A DNA stretch of 64,000 bases from contig NZ_CP036425.1 of the NCBI RefSeq assembly GCF_007747445.1, forward strand, positions 3,518,175-3,582,174. The letters are read 5' to 3'. The notes beneath the pieces are model-generated. The model saw nothing but the letters and a program-made list of their open reading frames with translations. It did no database searches and was not told where the DNA came from. This stretch comes from Poriferisphaera corsica (GTDB taxonomy: Bacteria > Planctomycetota > Phycisphaerae > Phycisphaerales > Phycisphaeraceae). Shown piece by piece: positions 17,850 to 24,467 of this stretch; positions within the stretch are counted from its first letter, which is position 1, and the number at the start of each line of letters is the position of its first letter. The position numbers and the translations under genes are program-made.

Positions 17850-18695
17850 TTACTTCTCGTCAGCCACGATCCCCTTCTCACCGTCTGCCGCATGATCTTC
17901 AACATCCGCCGTCGTTTCCGCAACATCCGAAACATCAGTTTCAGAGGCCTCAGCATTGATCGCCGCATGATTCTCTTGATCTTTCACCGCCTCAGCATCA
18001 TCTGCTTCATGCTTGATCGATTCTGGCTCAGGCTGACGCATGATCTTAATCGGCAACTGGGTTGAAAACACCGCGCCGGTATCTGCTTGCCGCAATGTGA
18101 CCCGCAGCGTTCCATCAAACGTGCCCATCGGCATATCCGATGGCAAATCGGCCCGCAATGTGTAATGCGTCCCAGTAAAATTCGAGCGATACGATTCGCG
18201 CCACTCTTTCGCATTAATACGCTTCTCAACGATCATCCGCGGCTCACCATCATCGGGAATCAGAACAACTTGCATCGTTCCAACACCCGCGACCGGCAAC
18301 ATCCGACCAAACTGATCTTCCGTCTGCACATACGCAACAACCTGCGTATCGCCGACCGCACCATCATCGCTGATCGAACCGCTGTACCTGCCAAGTTTAA
18401 TACGGCTCAGAACCGGCGGCTCAGCGCCGGGAATCGGCTCCTTGCCCGCATTGATCTGCTGTCGAAGCGCTTTCGCTTCCGATATACGCAGTTCCAACTG
18501 CTCGTCCAGTTCCTTCACCTGCTTACGCAGTTCAAGGTTCTCTTCGATGACTTCGCTGACTTTCTTGTCACCGCCGCCGATCTTCACGCTACAGCCGGAC
18601 AATATCACCGCGGCACACAACAGCATCAGCACACTCATCATCGATCGATGACTGAAAATCATACGTTGATCATGTTGCGTATTCACGCTGGTCAT
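17850..18695 (-). CDS. coiled-coil lipoprotein of unknown function
   Basis: A 281-residue protein with a lipoprotein signal: a hydrophobic stretch MMSVLMLLCAAVILSGC, the lipobox LSGC making Cys the first mature residue. A heptad-like coiled coil follows (VSEVIEENLELRKQVKELDE and on, about 45-80). The middle (about 95-215) looks like an all-beta domain (VVAYVQTEDQFGRMLPVAGV, LRADLPSDMPMGTFDGTLRV), and the C-terminus is an acidic Glu/Asp/Ala tail. AAAGGGA precedes the ATG. It would be anchored in the outer or inner membrane facing the periplasm. Transcribed in the same direction as clpP, 79 bases downstream of it, so perhaps cotranscribed. No family recognised. Confidence 0.75.
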   Translation of the reverse strand: MTSVNTQHDQRMIFSHRSMMSVLMLLCAAVILSGCSVKIGGGDKKVSEVIEENLELRKQVKELDEQLELRISEAKALRQQINAGKEPIPGAEPPVLSRIKLGRYSGSISDDGAVGDTQVVAYVQTEDQFGRMLPVAGVGTMQVVLIPDDGEPRMIVEKRINAKEWRESYRSNFTGTHYTLRADLPSDMPMGTFDGTLRVTLRQADTGAVFSTQLPIKIMRQPEPESIKHEADDAEAVKDQENHAAINAEASETDVSDVAETTADVEDHAADGEKGIVADEK

Positions 18696-18774
18696 GCGTC
18701 GTCCCTTTATTCAGCTGCATCGCAACTGATGATCGCTTTATAGCCTAATGACGCCTATTCGCGTCTTTTGGCAA

Positions 18775-19377
18775 TTAGTCGTTGTCAGTTGGCAAGTGCT
18801 TGAGAACATCGTCAGCACAACCATACTCAACAGCGGCTTGAGCGTCGAGCCATTTGTCGCGTTCACAATCACGCGCGATGGTGTCGAAGTCCTGGCCGGT
18901 GTGATCGCACATCACGTTGTACAGGCGTTCACGTGTCTTGAGCATTTCAGCGGCCTGAATCGACAGGTCGGTCGCTTGTCCTTCACTTACGCCGCCGAGT
19001 AGTGGCTGGTGAAGCAGCACGCGGCTGTTGGGGAGCATGTGCCGAGAACCCTTGGCGCCAGCCATGAATAGGACGGAGCCCATTGAGGCGGCGAGGCCGA
19101 TGCAGTAGGTCTGGACTTTGGGTCGGATGAACTGCATGGTGTCATAGACACCCATACCAGCGGTCACAGACCCACCGGGACTGTTGACGTAGAAGTGGAT
19201 GTCGCTGTTGGGGTCTTCGTTGGAAAGGAACAAAAGCTGGGCGACAACAAGGTTCGCGGTTTCATCGGTCACGGCGCCGCCGAGGAAAATAATTCGGTCT
19301 TTGAGCAGACGTGAATAGATGTCGTAAACCCGCTCGCCGCGGCCGGTCTTTTCGATAACTGTGGGTACCAGAGGCAT
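18775..19377 (-). CDS. clpP: ATP-dependent Clp protease proteolytic subunit ClpP
   Basis: A 200-residue serine protease subunit that forms the barrel chamber working with ClpX or ClpA. The catalytic triad is visible: S98 in [10 protein letters not shown]123 in NSRVLLHQP and D174 in ARDCERDKW. The oxyanion and fold motifs [20 protein letters not shown] and [19 protein letters not shown] are normal. Length is typical. The usual clpP-clpX pair is not present: no ATPase gene follows; a lipoprotein gene lies downstream instead. Confidence 0.97.
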   Translation of the reverse strand: MPLVPTVIEKTGRGERVYDIYSRLLKDRIIFLGGAVTDETANLVVAQLLFLSNEDPNSDIHFYVNSPGGSVTAGMGVYDTMQFIRPKVQTYCIGLAASMGSVLFMAGAKGSRHMLPNSRVLLHQPLLGGVSEGQATDLSIQAAEMLKTRERLYNVMCDHTGQDFDTIARDCERDKWLDAQAAVEYGCADDVLKHLPTDND

Positions 19378-19799
19378 TCTCGTTCCTTTTATGCGATTTT
19401 TGGTATCAGCTTCTTTGTGTATTTATCCATTTAAATTGGATGCGGCCCGATATTATTGGCCATTGATCCAAGACTGTCGTGATTATCGATTGCGTTCTTG
19501 CGGACTATCAACAAGTGATGCGGGCGCATGATCGCCGAAAATCTCCAAACAGATATTGATATATCGGCCAGTATGATACACCGTCCCAATATTATCTGCC
19601 GGATCAGGCAAGGTCCTGATAATTTAACAACATCCCTGTCTACTAATCTATTTCTTGCGGATGCGAAAGTGGCTTCAATCTAAATATGAAAAAACCTGCA
19701 TATGGCAGGTTTTTGTGCTTTATTTTCCTCATTCAGCAGGAGAAGCGTTCATTGGATTCGCTGGTGAGTGATTGCATATTCTTTTGACGCTTATTCGCT
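19378..19799. other. intergenic region upstream of clpP
   Basis: About 420 bases. It should carry the clpP promoter; a short sequence GATATTGATATATCGGCC at 19552-19569 is AT-rich and partly palindromic. The terminator at 19690-19714 closes the remnant to its right. Nothing else recognised. Confidence 0.4.
19690..19714 (-). terminator. terminator behind the pseudopilin remnant
   Basis: Stem AACCTGC / GCAGGTT with a 5-nt loop. On the minus strand six T follow. T also follow on the + strand, so it may act both ways. Confidence 0.75.
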
Positions 19800-20057
19800 T
19801 TAAGGTTTTGGGTTGCGATTGGCCTCGATGCAGTCCTGCCAAGTCATGCCGGATTGTGTTTTGATGTTTTCGAGTTCCTGTATGAAATCATCGGGATCAA
19901 ATTTTTCGACATGGCCATCAACAAATAAATTTGAAATATTTTGATTCTTATTGTTGGTTCATCGTAACGGATTGAGATCTGAGTGGGAATCATCAATGCG
20001 TGGAATCTTATGAAAGAAGATATGTGGTGAACGGCGATTGATGCTGGGATCGATATA
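19800..20057 (-). pseudogene. C-terminal remnant of a pseudopilin-like gene with one in-frame TGA
   Basis: One minus-strand frame of 86 codons runs from 20057 to the TAA at 19800-19802, broken only by a TGA at 19959-19961. After the stop it reads NQNISNLFVDGHVEKFDPDD, the H-x-DG-type end of DUF1559-like pseudopilins, and ends SGMTWQDCIEANRNPKP. That tail closely matches GGMTWQDCIEATRNPKPW in the 765-codon frame at 24468. Before the TGA it reads SINRRSPHIFFHKIPRID, plausible as the same domain. There is no start codon or prepilin helix, because the upstream part is occupied by the terminator of the glycosidase gene. A dead fragment of a duplicated gene is the simplest reading. Confidence 0.72.
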
Positions 20058-20104
20058 AAAAGTAAGGTGACCGGCACAGGGTGGATATGCCGATCACCTA
20101 CTTT
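20056..20104 (-). terminator. terminator of the GH71/99-like gene
   Basis: Long imperfect hairpin: 16-17 bases from AAGTAGGTGATCGGCA to TGCCGGTCACCTTACTT on the minus strand, one bulged base, 11-nt loop, followed by TTT. It lies about 56 bases after the stop. Confidence 0.8.
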
Positions 20105-20159
20105 ATTTATGGTTTAGGATAAAGCTCGCGACAGCTCGTATTGCTGAGCTTTTCTTGAG

Positions 20160-21410
20160 TTAGTTCTTGAGCAGTTTTGATTGTTCTGCTTTAGGGAACT
20201 CAGCTTTTTGCTGCGGAGTCATGTTGTTGATGAACTCCTGCAACGGTGCGCGATTGTCTTTGAGATCGACGGGGCGACCGGTTTGGTTGCTCCACCATTT
20301 TTCGATGGCGTCAAGGTAGTCGAAGCCAAACTCGCGGGAGGGCTCGATGGCGGTAGCTTCTTCCCAATCGTTCCAAGTCATGAGTTGGATGAGTTCGGGG
20401 TTGCCTTCACTTGCGCGGGACATGGTGTATTCGAGGATATCGTTGCCATTGCGTTCGAGAACACGGGGACCACCACCCCAACCCCAGACGTTGGTTGTAT
20501 CGAAGCCGGGACAAATGACGGTCATGAAGAAATCAAGTTTGTTTTGAGCTTTGAGGTTGTTAGCGGTTTGACTGAAATGCTTGAAGTCCTGATCCCAATG
20601 ATCGCGGTTTGGCTTGAACCACATGAATGCAGATTGAAGCGGGCCGTGAAGGTCGGGGCGGTCGAGGTTTTGACGGCAGAAGTAGAGGTTGTTATTGAGT
20701 GAGGTGTAGATCTGTTGCCATTCATCGGCGAGGATCTGTCGCGGGCCGAGGTCATCTTCGCCCCAGTAATTGAATTGCATGACGAAGGGCTTGTTGTTTC
20801 GTTTGAGGTAAGCGGGGTGGGTGCCGTAATTGGTGAGGATGTAGTCGAGGTCGGCAGTTGCGGTCTTGACGATCTCGCTGCGAGATTTGGGGTCACGGTA
20901 TGGAGCCCAATTGATTTTCTCTTCGTAACAGATGGCGATTTTGAAATCGAGGTTTTCTGCTTCTTCGAGGAGAATTGGGATGATGCGATCGGAGTCGGGG
21001 GTATCGGGGCCGTACCAGATGACGACGAAAGCTTTTACGCCGATAGCTTGTGCGGTTTTGATGTGGTAACGGATGACAGAGCGATCGTACGAACTGTAGG
21101 GGCCGATGGCGGGGTAGTAGACGGATGAGATTTGGCGTTGGCCGTTATCTAACTTGGTGTTAGGGTCACGGCGATGAGCGGGATCATCCCAGCGCCAGTG
21201 TTGCCAAATTTTGTTGCTGGGCTGATTTTCGGGGGTTACTGCGAACCAGGGCATGTAGTGAGCGATGAGATGCGGGCCGTTGCCGGCGACATTCCACTCT
21301 GCCTTGTTTTGTAGGGTTTGTGCGTGTAGTGAGGTTGTGAGGAGCGTGAGGGCGAGGCTGATGATGATTGTCAGAGAGGGGATTGGGTACTGCTTCAATG
21401 TGGGCCTCAT
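20160..21410 (-). CDS. secreted GH71/GH99-like glycosidase
   Basis: A 416-residue exported protein with a signal peptide (SLTIIISLALTLLTTSLHAQ). The mature part starts GPHLIAHYMPWFAV and shows KAFVVIWYGPD, KIAICYEEKINW, KPFVMQFNYWG and LIQLMTWNDWEEATAIEPS, the last being the closing strand of the (beta/alpha)8 barrel in GH71/GH99-type proteins (endo-mannosidases and alpha-glucanases). The Glu residues of EEK and WEEAT are candidate catalytic sites. The ATG overlaps the TGA of the pseudopilin gene as ATGA, so the two are translationally coupled. Probably a polysaccharide-degrading member of the LacI cassette. The precise family is uncertain. Confidence 0.8.
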   Translation of the reverse strand: MRPTLKQYPIPSLTIIISLALTLLTTSLHAQTLQNKAEWNVAGNGPHLIAHYMPWFAVTPENQPSNKIWQHWRWDDPAHRRDPNTKLDNGQRQISSVYYPAIGPYSSYDRSVIRYHIKTAQAIGVKAFVVIWYGPDTPDSDRIIPILLEEAENLDFKIAICYEEKINWAPYRDPKSRSEIVKTATADLDYILTNYGTHPAYLKRNNKPFVMQFNYWGEDDLGPRQILADEWQQIYTSLNNNLYFCRQNLDRPDLHGPLQSAFMWFKPNRDHWDQDFKHFSQTANNLKAQNKLDFFMTVICPGFDTTNVWGWGGGPRVLERNGNDILEYTMSRASEGNPELIQLMTWNDWEEATAIEPSREFGFDYLDAIEKWWSNQTGRPVDLKDNRAPLQEFINNMTPQQKAEFPKAEQSKLLKN

Positions 21411-22132
21411 TTCCATTTCCAGTGATCGCCGGTGTCGTTGTTGTATGGGGTGTCGCCACGGAACTTGTCGACTTCATCGAATTGGAGGAATTCGACGTGG
21501 ACATCGGAGAAGCCGTAGTTGCCGCCGCGATCGGGGTGGACTTTACCGGGGAGGAAATCCATGCCTTCGTTCTCGGCGATGCCGACTTTGGTTGCTGAGC
21601 CTTCGATGCCGGGACGGTCGTAGATTTCACCGATCATGAAGACGTGAAGCGGAATGTTCTCGAATTTTTCTGTACCGAGATCGTTGTAGGTCACGCCGAC
21701 TGCGGTGTAGTTAGGCCAAGGTGTTTTGTAGCCATTGTCGGAGAGCCAGACGTGGTTCCACTTCATGGAGTTGACGCCGTAGGACCGGTTTTGAATGTCG
21801 ATGAGATTGTCACGACGGTTGACATCATCACTGGGGCATTCAAAAACTTCGCCGCTGCCGAGTAGGTCTTGATCGAGCATAAATTTTGACCAGTCGATGT
21901 AATCGCCGTCATCGATCAGGTTCATAGGAGGGAGGTGTCCCTCGTGATTTTCGCTGTAGATGAACAGAGCAGTCATGACGTTGCGGATGTTTGAGCCACA
22001 GGCGATTTGCTGGGCGGTTCTACGTGCGGCGCCGAGGGCGGGCAAAAGGATACCGATCAGCAATGCAATGATTGATATAACTACGAGAAGTTCAATTAGG
22101 GTGAAGCCTTTGTTACGGCGGATAAATTTCAT
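21407..22132 (-). CDS. type II pseudopilin-like protein (prepilin N-terminus, DxHVE end)
   Basis: A 241-residue protein starting MKFIRRNKGFTLIELLVVIS: prepilin peptidase site G/FTLIE with the Glu at +5, then a hydrophobic helix ending GILLPALGAARRTAQQIACG. The C-terminal part has the family's DG-like end in YGFSDVHVEFLQF, close to the H-x9-DG motif common in planctomycete pseudopilins. After cleavage by a prepilin peptidase such proteins are inserted in the inner membrane or built into short pseudopili of type II secretion-like machines; these large planctomycete families have no proven role. Overlaps the glycosidase by ATGA and lies 200 bases after the PEP-CTERM gene. Confidence 0.9.
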   Translation of the reverse strand: MKFIRRNKGFTLIELLVVISIIALLIGILLPALGAARRTAQQIACGSNIRNVMTALFIYSENHEGHLPPMNLIDDGDYIDWSKFMLDQDLLGSGEVFECPSDDVNRRDNLIDIQNRSYGVNSMKWNHVWLSDNGYKTPWPNYTAVGVTYNDLGTEKFENIPLHVFMIGEIYDRPGIEGSATKVGIAENEGMDFLPGKVHPDRGGNYGFSDVHVEFLQFDEVDKFRGDTPYNNDTGDHWKWK

Positions 22133-22332
22133 CGACGCACTCCCTGCATTAGATAGGACATATTGTCATGTAAAAAAGACGCGTGGTCACGGCTCTTTCG
22201 AGCGAAGATCGAAAAAAATCGATAAGGCTCTGTGTTGAATCTCAAAGCCGCAACCACCCGTCCAGGCTGCAAAATAAGGTGTGAAATGATGGTGTGATAC
22301 AAATGAATGTTGGCTATATCACGTTAGTCATA

Positions 22333-22905
22333 TCACGAACTGCGACGTCGCAGCATCAACAACCCGCCAGCACCGAGAAGCAGCATGGAAGCAGGCTCGG
22401 GTACGGCTTGCGCAGAAATTTGATCGAAGGTGTATGAGGCTTCGGCGGCGGCCCAAGGCAAGATACGGATCTGCAGGACGTAGCTTGCGGCGTTTGCGGG
22501 AAGAGTGCCGATGGCGACATCGAAATTGATGGGCGTTTCGGCGTTTGTATCGGGTAGGACGAGTGATTGACCGACATAATCACCGGCGGCATCGAAGTAG
22601 ATGGCGTTGATGTTGATGTAGTCGTTGTCTGCGGGCTCGTGAGCGGTGATGGTGACGAGTGAATCGGTGAGTGAGATTTTAGCGCCGCCAAGATCGCTCC
22701 ATGTGATGCCTGAATCTGTGGATGCACCAGCAGATTTACTGAAGACAACTTGGCCGGAGCCGTTGTCAGCAGCGGATGCGGCACCAAAAGCGGCGCTGAA
22801 CATATCCGCATTATCCATGTTGTCGATGACTGCGGCGTTTACACCTGTTGTCATCAACGCTCCGATTGATAAAACACCCATTAATTTTTTACTATTCTTC
22901 AACAT
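22333..22905 (-). CDS. PEP-CTERM sorting domain protein
   Basis: A 190-residue exported protein. Start at the ATG 22905, 8 bases after GGAGG. A signal peptide (KLMGVLSIGALMTTGVNAA) is followed by a small beta-rich domain (VVFSKSAGASTDSGITWSDL, SLTDSLVTITAHEPADNDYI), then VPEPASMLLLGAGGLLMLRR, a textbook PEP-CTERM signal: PEP, transmembrane helix, Arg cluster. An exosortase would cut it and anchor or release the protein. Function of the domain unknown; the pattern of a glycan-binding jelly roll is possible. It lies between the LacI regulator and the pseudopilin on the same strand, so probably in the same operon. Confidence 0.92.
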   Translation of the reverse strand: MLKNSKKLMGVLSIGALMTTGVNAAVIDNMDNADMFSAAFGAASAADNGSGQVVFSKSAGASTDSGITWSDLGGAKISLTDSLVTITAHEPADNDYININAIYFDAAGDYVGQSLVLPDTNAETPINFDVAIGTLPANAASYVLQIRILPWAAAEASYTFDQISAQAVPEPASMLLLGAGGLLMLRRRSS

Positions 22906-22961
22906 CAACCAATCCTCCGTTTTCGTGTTTGGTTTTTTGAAATGATCCTTAATTCGCTTCG

Positions 22962-23984
22962 TTAAATAGACAGATTTACGACTGAATCACGCTCGATGAG
23001 TTGCGTTTCGAGCTTGATATCTATGACTTGAGTAGAATCTTTATCTTCGACTTGTTTGATGATGTTATCGACGGCGATTTTGGCCATTTCGGCGAGCGGC
23101 TGGCGGACGACGGTTTGCGGTGGGGTGAGGTATTGATAGATGGGGACATCTTCGAGTGAGATGGTTGAGATGTCGCGGCCGATTTGTTTGCTAAGTACGT
23201 TGCTGAGAATGTGAATGGCTTCGAGGCTGACATCTTCGGAGAAATTGAGGATGCCAGTGACGCCGCGTTGACACCATCGAGAGAGGATGTCGTAGACGGG
23301 TTGTTCGATGGTGTAGCAGATGCGCGAGGGATCGACGATGAGGCCGGCTTCGTTCATAACGTCGCAGAAGGCGGCGGTGCGTTCACATGAGCCCCATTCG
23401 CCGCGTTCGATTTCCATGAATGCGATCTCGCGGTGACCCTGCTGGAGGAGGTATTTGCAGGCCATTTCGGCTTGCTGGTAGTGATCGGCGTAAACGGAGC
23501 CGATGCCGTGCTCGACCATGGGTTTGTTGATGGAGACGATGGGGAGGTTGGGGATTGAGGTGAGTTCGGTGAGGCGTTGATCGAAGACGATGCCGATGAC
23601 ACCGTCGATGTGAGCTTCGTATGCAAGTTCGATATTGCCGATGTCGATGAGTTCGACGGCCATGCCACGGCTGGCGAGTTCCTGCGAGACGAGAGAGGTC
23701 ATGGCGGAGACGTAGCCGATGGGCATGGCGGGTGAGTATCGTCCGGTGATGACGGCAACGCAGCGGTGTGAGACTTTGGGGACGAAGCCGAGGGAGCGGC
23801 TGCTTGCGAGGACTTTTTTCCGTAGATCGCTGCCGACGGATGGGTGACGGTTCAATACACGCGAGACTGTGCCGAGGGAGACGTTGGCGTGCTTGGCGAC
23901 ATCTGAGATTGAGATCGTACCGTTGGCGGAAGCGCGGCGTGCGGTTTTGCGTTTGGTCTTTTTAGATGTGGTGGCACGACTCAT
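22962..23984 (-). CDS. LacI family transcriptional regulator
   Basis: A 340-residue repressor: an N-terminal helix-turn-helix and hinge (ISISDVAKHANVSLGTVSRV then LNRHPSVGSDLRKKVLASSR) after a Lys/Arg-rich leader, and a periplasmic-binding-protein-like sugar-sensing domain (VAVITGRYSPAMPIGYVSAM, GVIGIVFDQRL, CKYLLQQGHREIAFME, ISTISLEDVPIYQYLTPPQT). Start chosen at 23984, with GGAG 6 bases upstream; ATGs at 23996 and 24005 are also possible. Members bind a sugar and then leave their operator. The twin palindrome at 24120-24175 upstream is its likely operator. The gene heads the cassette PEP-CTERM protein, pseudopilin, glycosidase, so it most likely controls itself and those genes. Confidence 0.92.
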   Translation of the reverse strand: MSRATTSKKTKRKTARRASANGTISISDVAKHANVSLGTVSRVLNRHPSVGSDLRKKVLASSRSLGFVPKVSHRCVAVITGRYSPAMPIGYVSAMTSLVSQELASRGMAVELIDIGNIELAYEAHIDGVIGIVFDQRLTELTSIPNLPIVSINKPMVEHGIGSVYADHYQQAEMACKYLLQQGHREIAFMEIERGEWGSCERTAAFCDVMNEAGLIVDPSRICYTIEQPVYDILSRWCQRGVTGILNFSEDVSLEAIHILSNVLSKQIGRDISTISLEDVPIYQYLTPPQTVVRQPLAEMAKIAVDNIIKQVEDKDSTQVIDIKLETQLIERDSVVNLSI

Positions 23985-24119
23985 TACAAACTCCATTAAC
24001 TTCATCCCCCCCCTTTTTATCACTTTTGAGTCATCCCAATGACCCAAAAGATTTCCCTGCCCTATCAACCACTGCGGCCCGACTCTTTGATCGACCTGAC
24101 AGCATATTTCCAAGTCTTA

Positions 24120-24175
24120 TGAAATATTTCACCGTATTATAACAGCACATAAATATGATGCAATGAAATATTTCA
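24120..24175. promoter_or_regulatory. twin palindromic operator upstream of the LacI-type gene
   Basis: The perfect 12-base palindrome TGAAATATTTCA occurs at 24120-24131 and again at 24164-24175, with 44 bases from start to start, about four helical turns. Two identical palindromes in phase, ahead of a LacI-type gene, fit an autoregulated operator with looping or cooperative binding. The sequence between is AT-rich and probably contains the promoter. Confidence 0.75.
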
Positions 24176-24327
24176 TTATATTAAGTTTCTTGTATCTCTT
24201 TACGCCACAGCGGTTTACCCTGCCTGCTTATCCAAATTAGGTTATTTTAGCGCAAATTGCGTGGTTATTTGCTACAAATTTCCAATAAGCTGGATTAAGC
24301 ATTTGCACATTTACAGGTTTGCTGTGA

Positions 24328-24361
24328 GCTTATTGGCGCGCCGCGAGGTGTCGCGGCGGCT
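24328..24361. repeat. family B GC-rich palindrome, copy 1
   Basis: GCTTATTGGCGCGCCGCGAG then GTGTCGCGGCGGCTA; stem GCCGCGA / TCGCGGC around a GGTG loop. Nearly the same sequence is at 60906-60941. Confidence 0.75.
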
Positions 24362-24376
24362 AGTGATTGTTGTCAG

Positions 24377-24398
24377 TAATGATGCAAACAGCTCTAGA
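24377..24398 (+). repeat. intergenic repeat family C copy
   Basis: TAATGATGCAAACAGCTCTAGA, matching 33334-33355 at 20 of 22 bases. Confidence 0.7.
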
Positions 24399-24401
24399 GA
24401 T

Positions 24402-24430
24402 AAAAAAACTGGCCACTCGAGGTGGCCAGT
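24402..24430 (-). terminator. terminator of the 754-residue envelope protein gene
   Basis: Perfect 9-base stem ACTGGCCAC / GTGGCCAGT with a 5-nt loop, and on the minus strand a run of seven T. Confidence 0.92.
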
Positions 24431-24467
24431 TGGGTCGTTTTTTCTATTAAAAGCTCATTTGAGCGTC

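Larger units (their letters stand above)
24176..24467. other. rest of the intergenic region between the LacI-type gene and the 754-residue gene
   Basis: Holds a family B palindrome (24328-24361), a family C box (24377-24398) and the terminator of the minus-strand gene that follows (24402-24430). No coding sequence. Confidence 0.5.

Noticed and set aside
20058-20097. Extension of the pseudopilin remnant upstream (PCAGHLTF)
   Set aside because: These bases are the terminator hairpin of the glycosidase gene.
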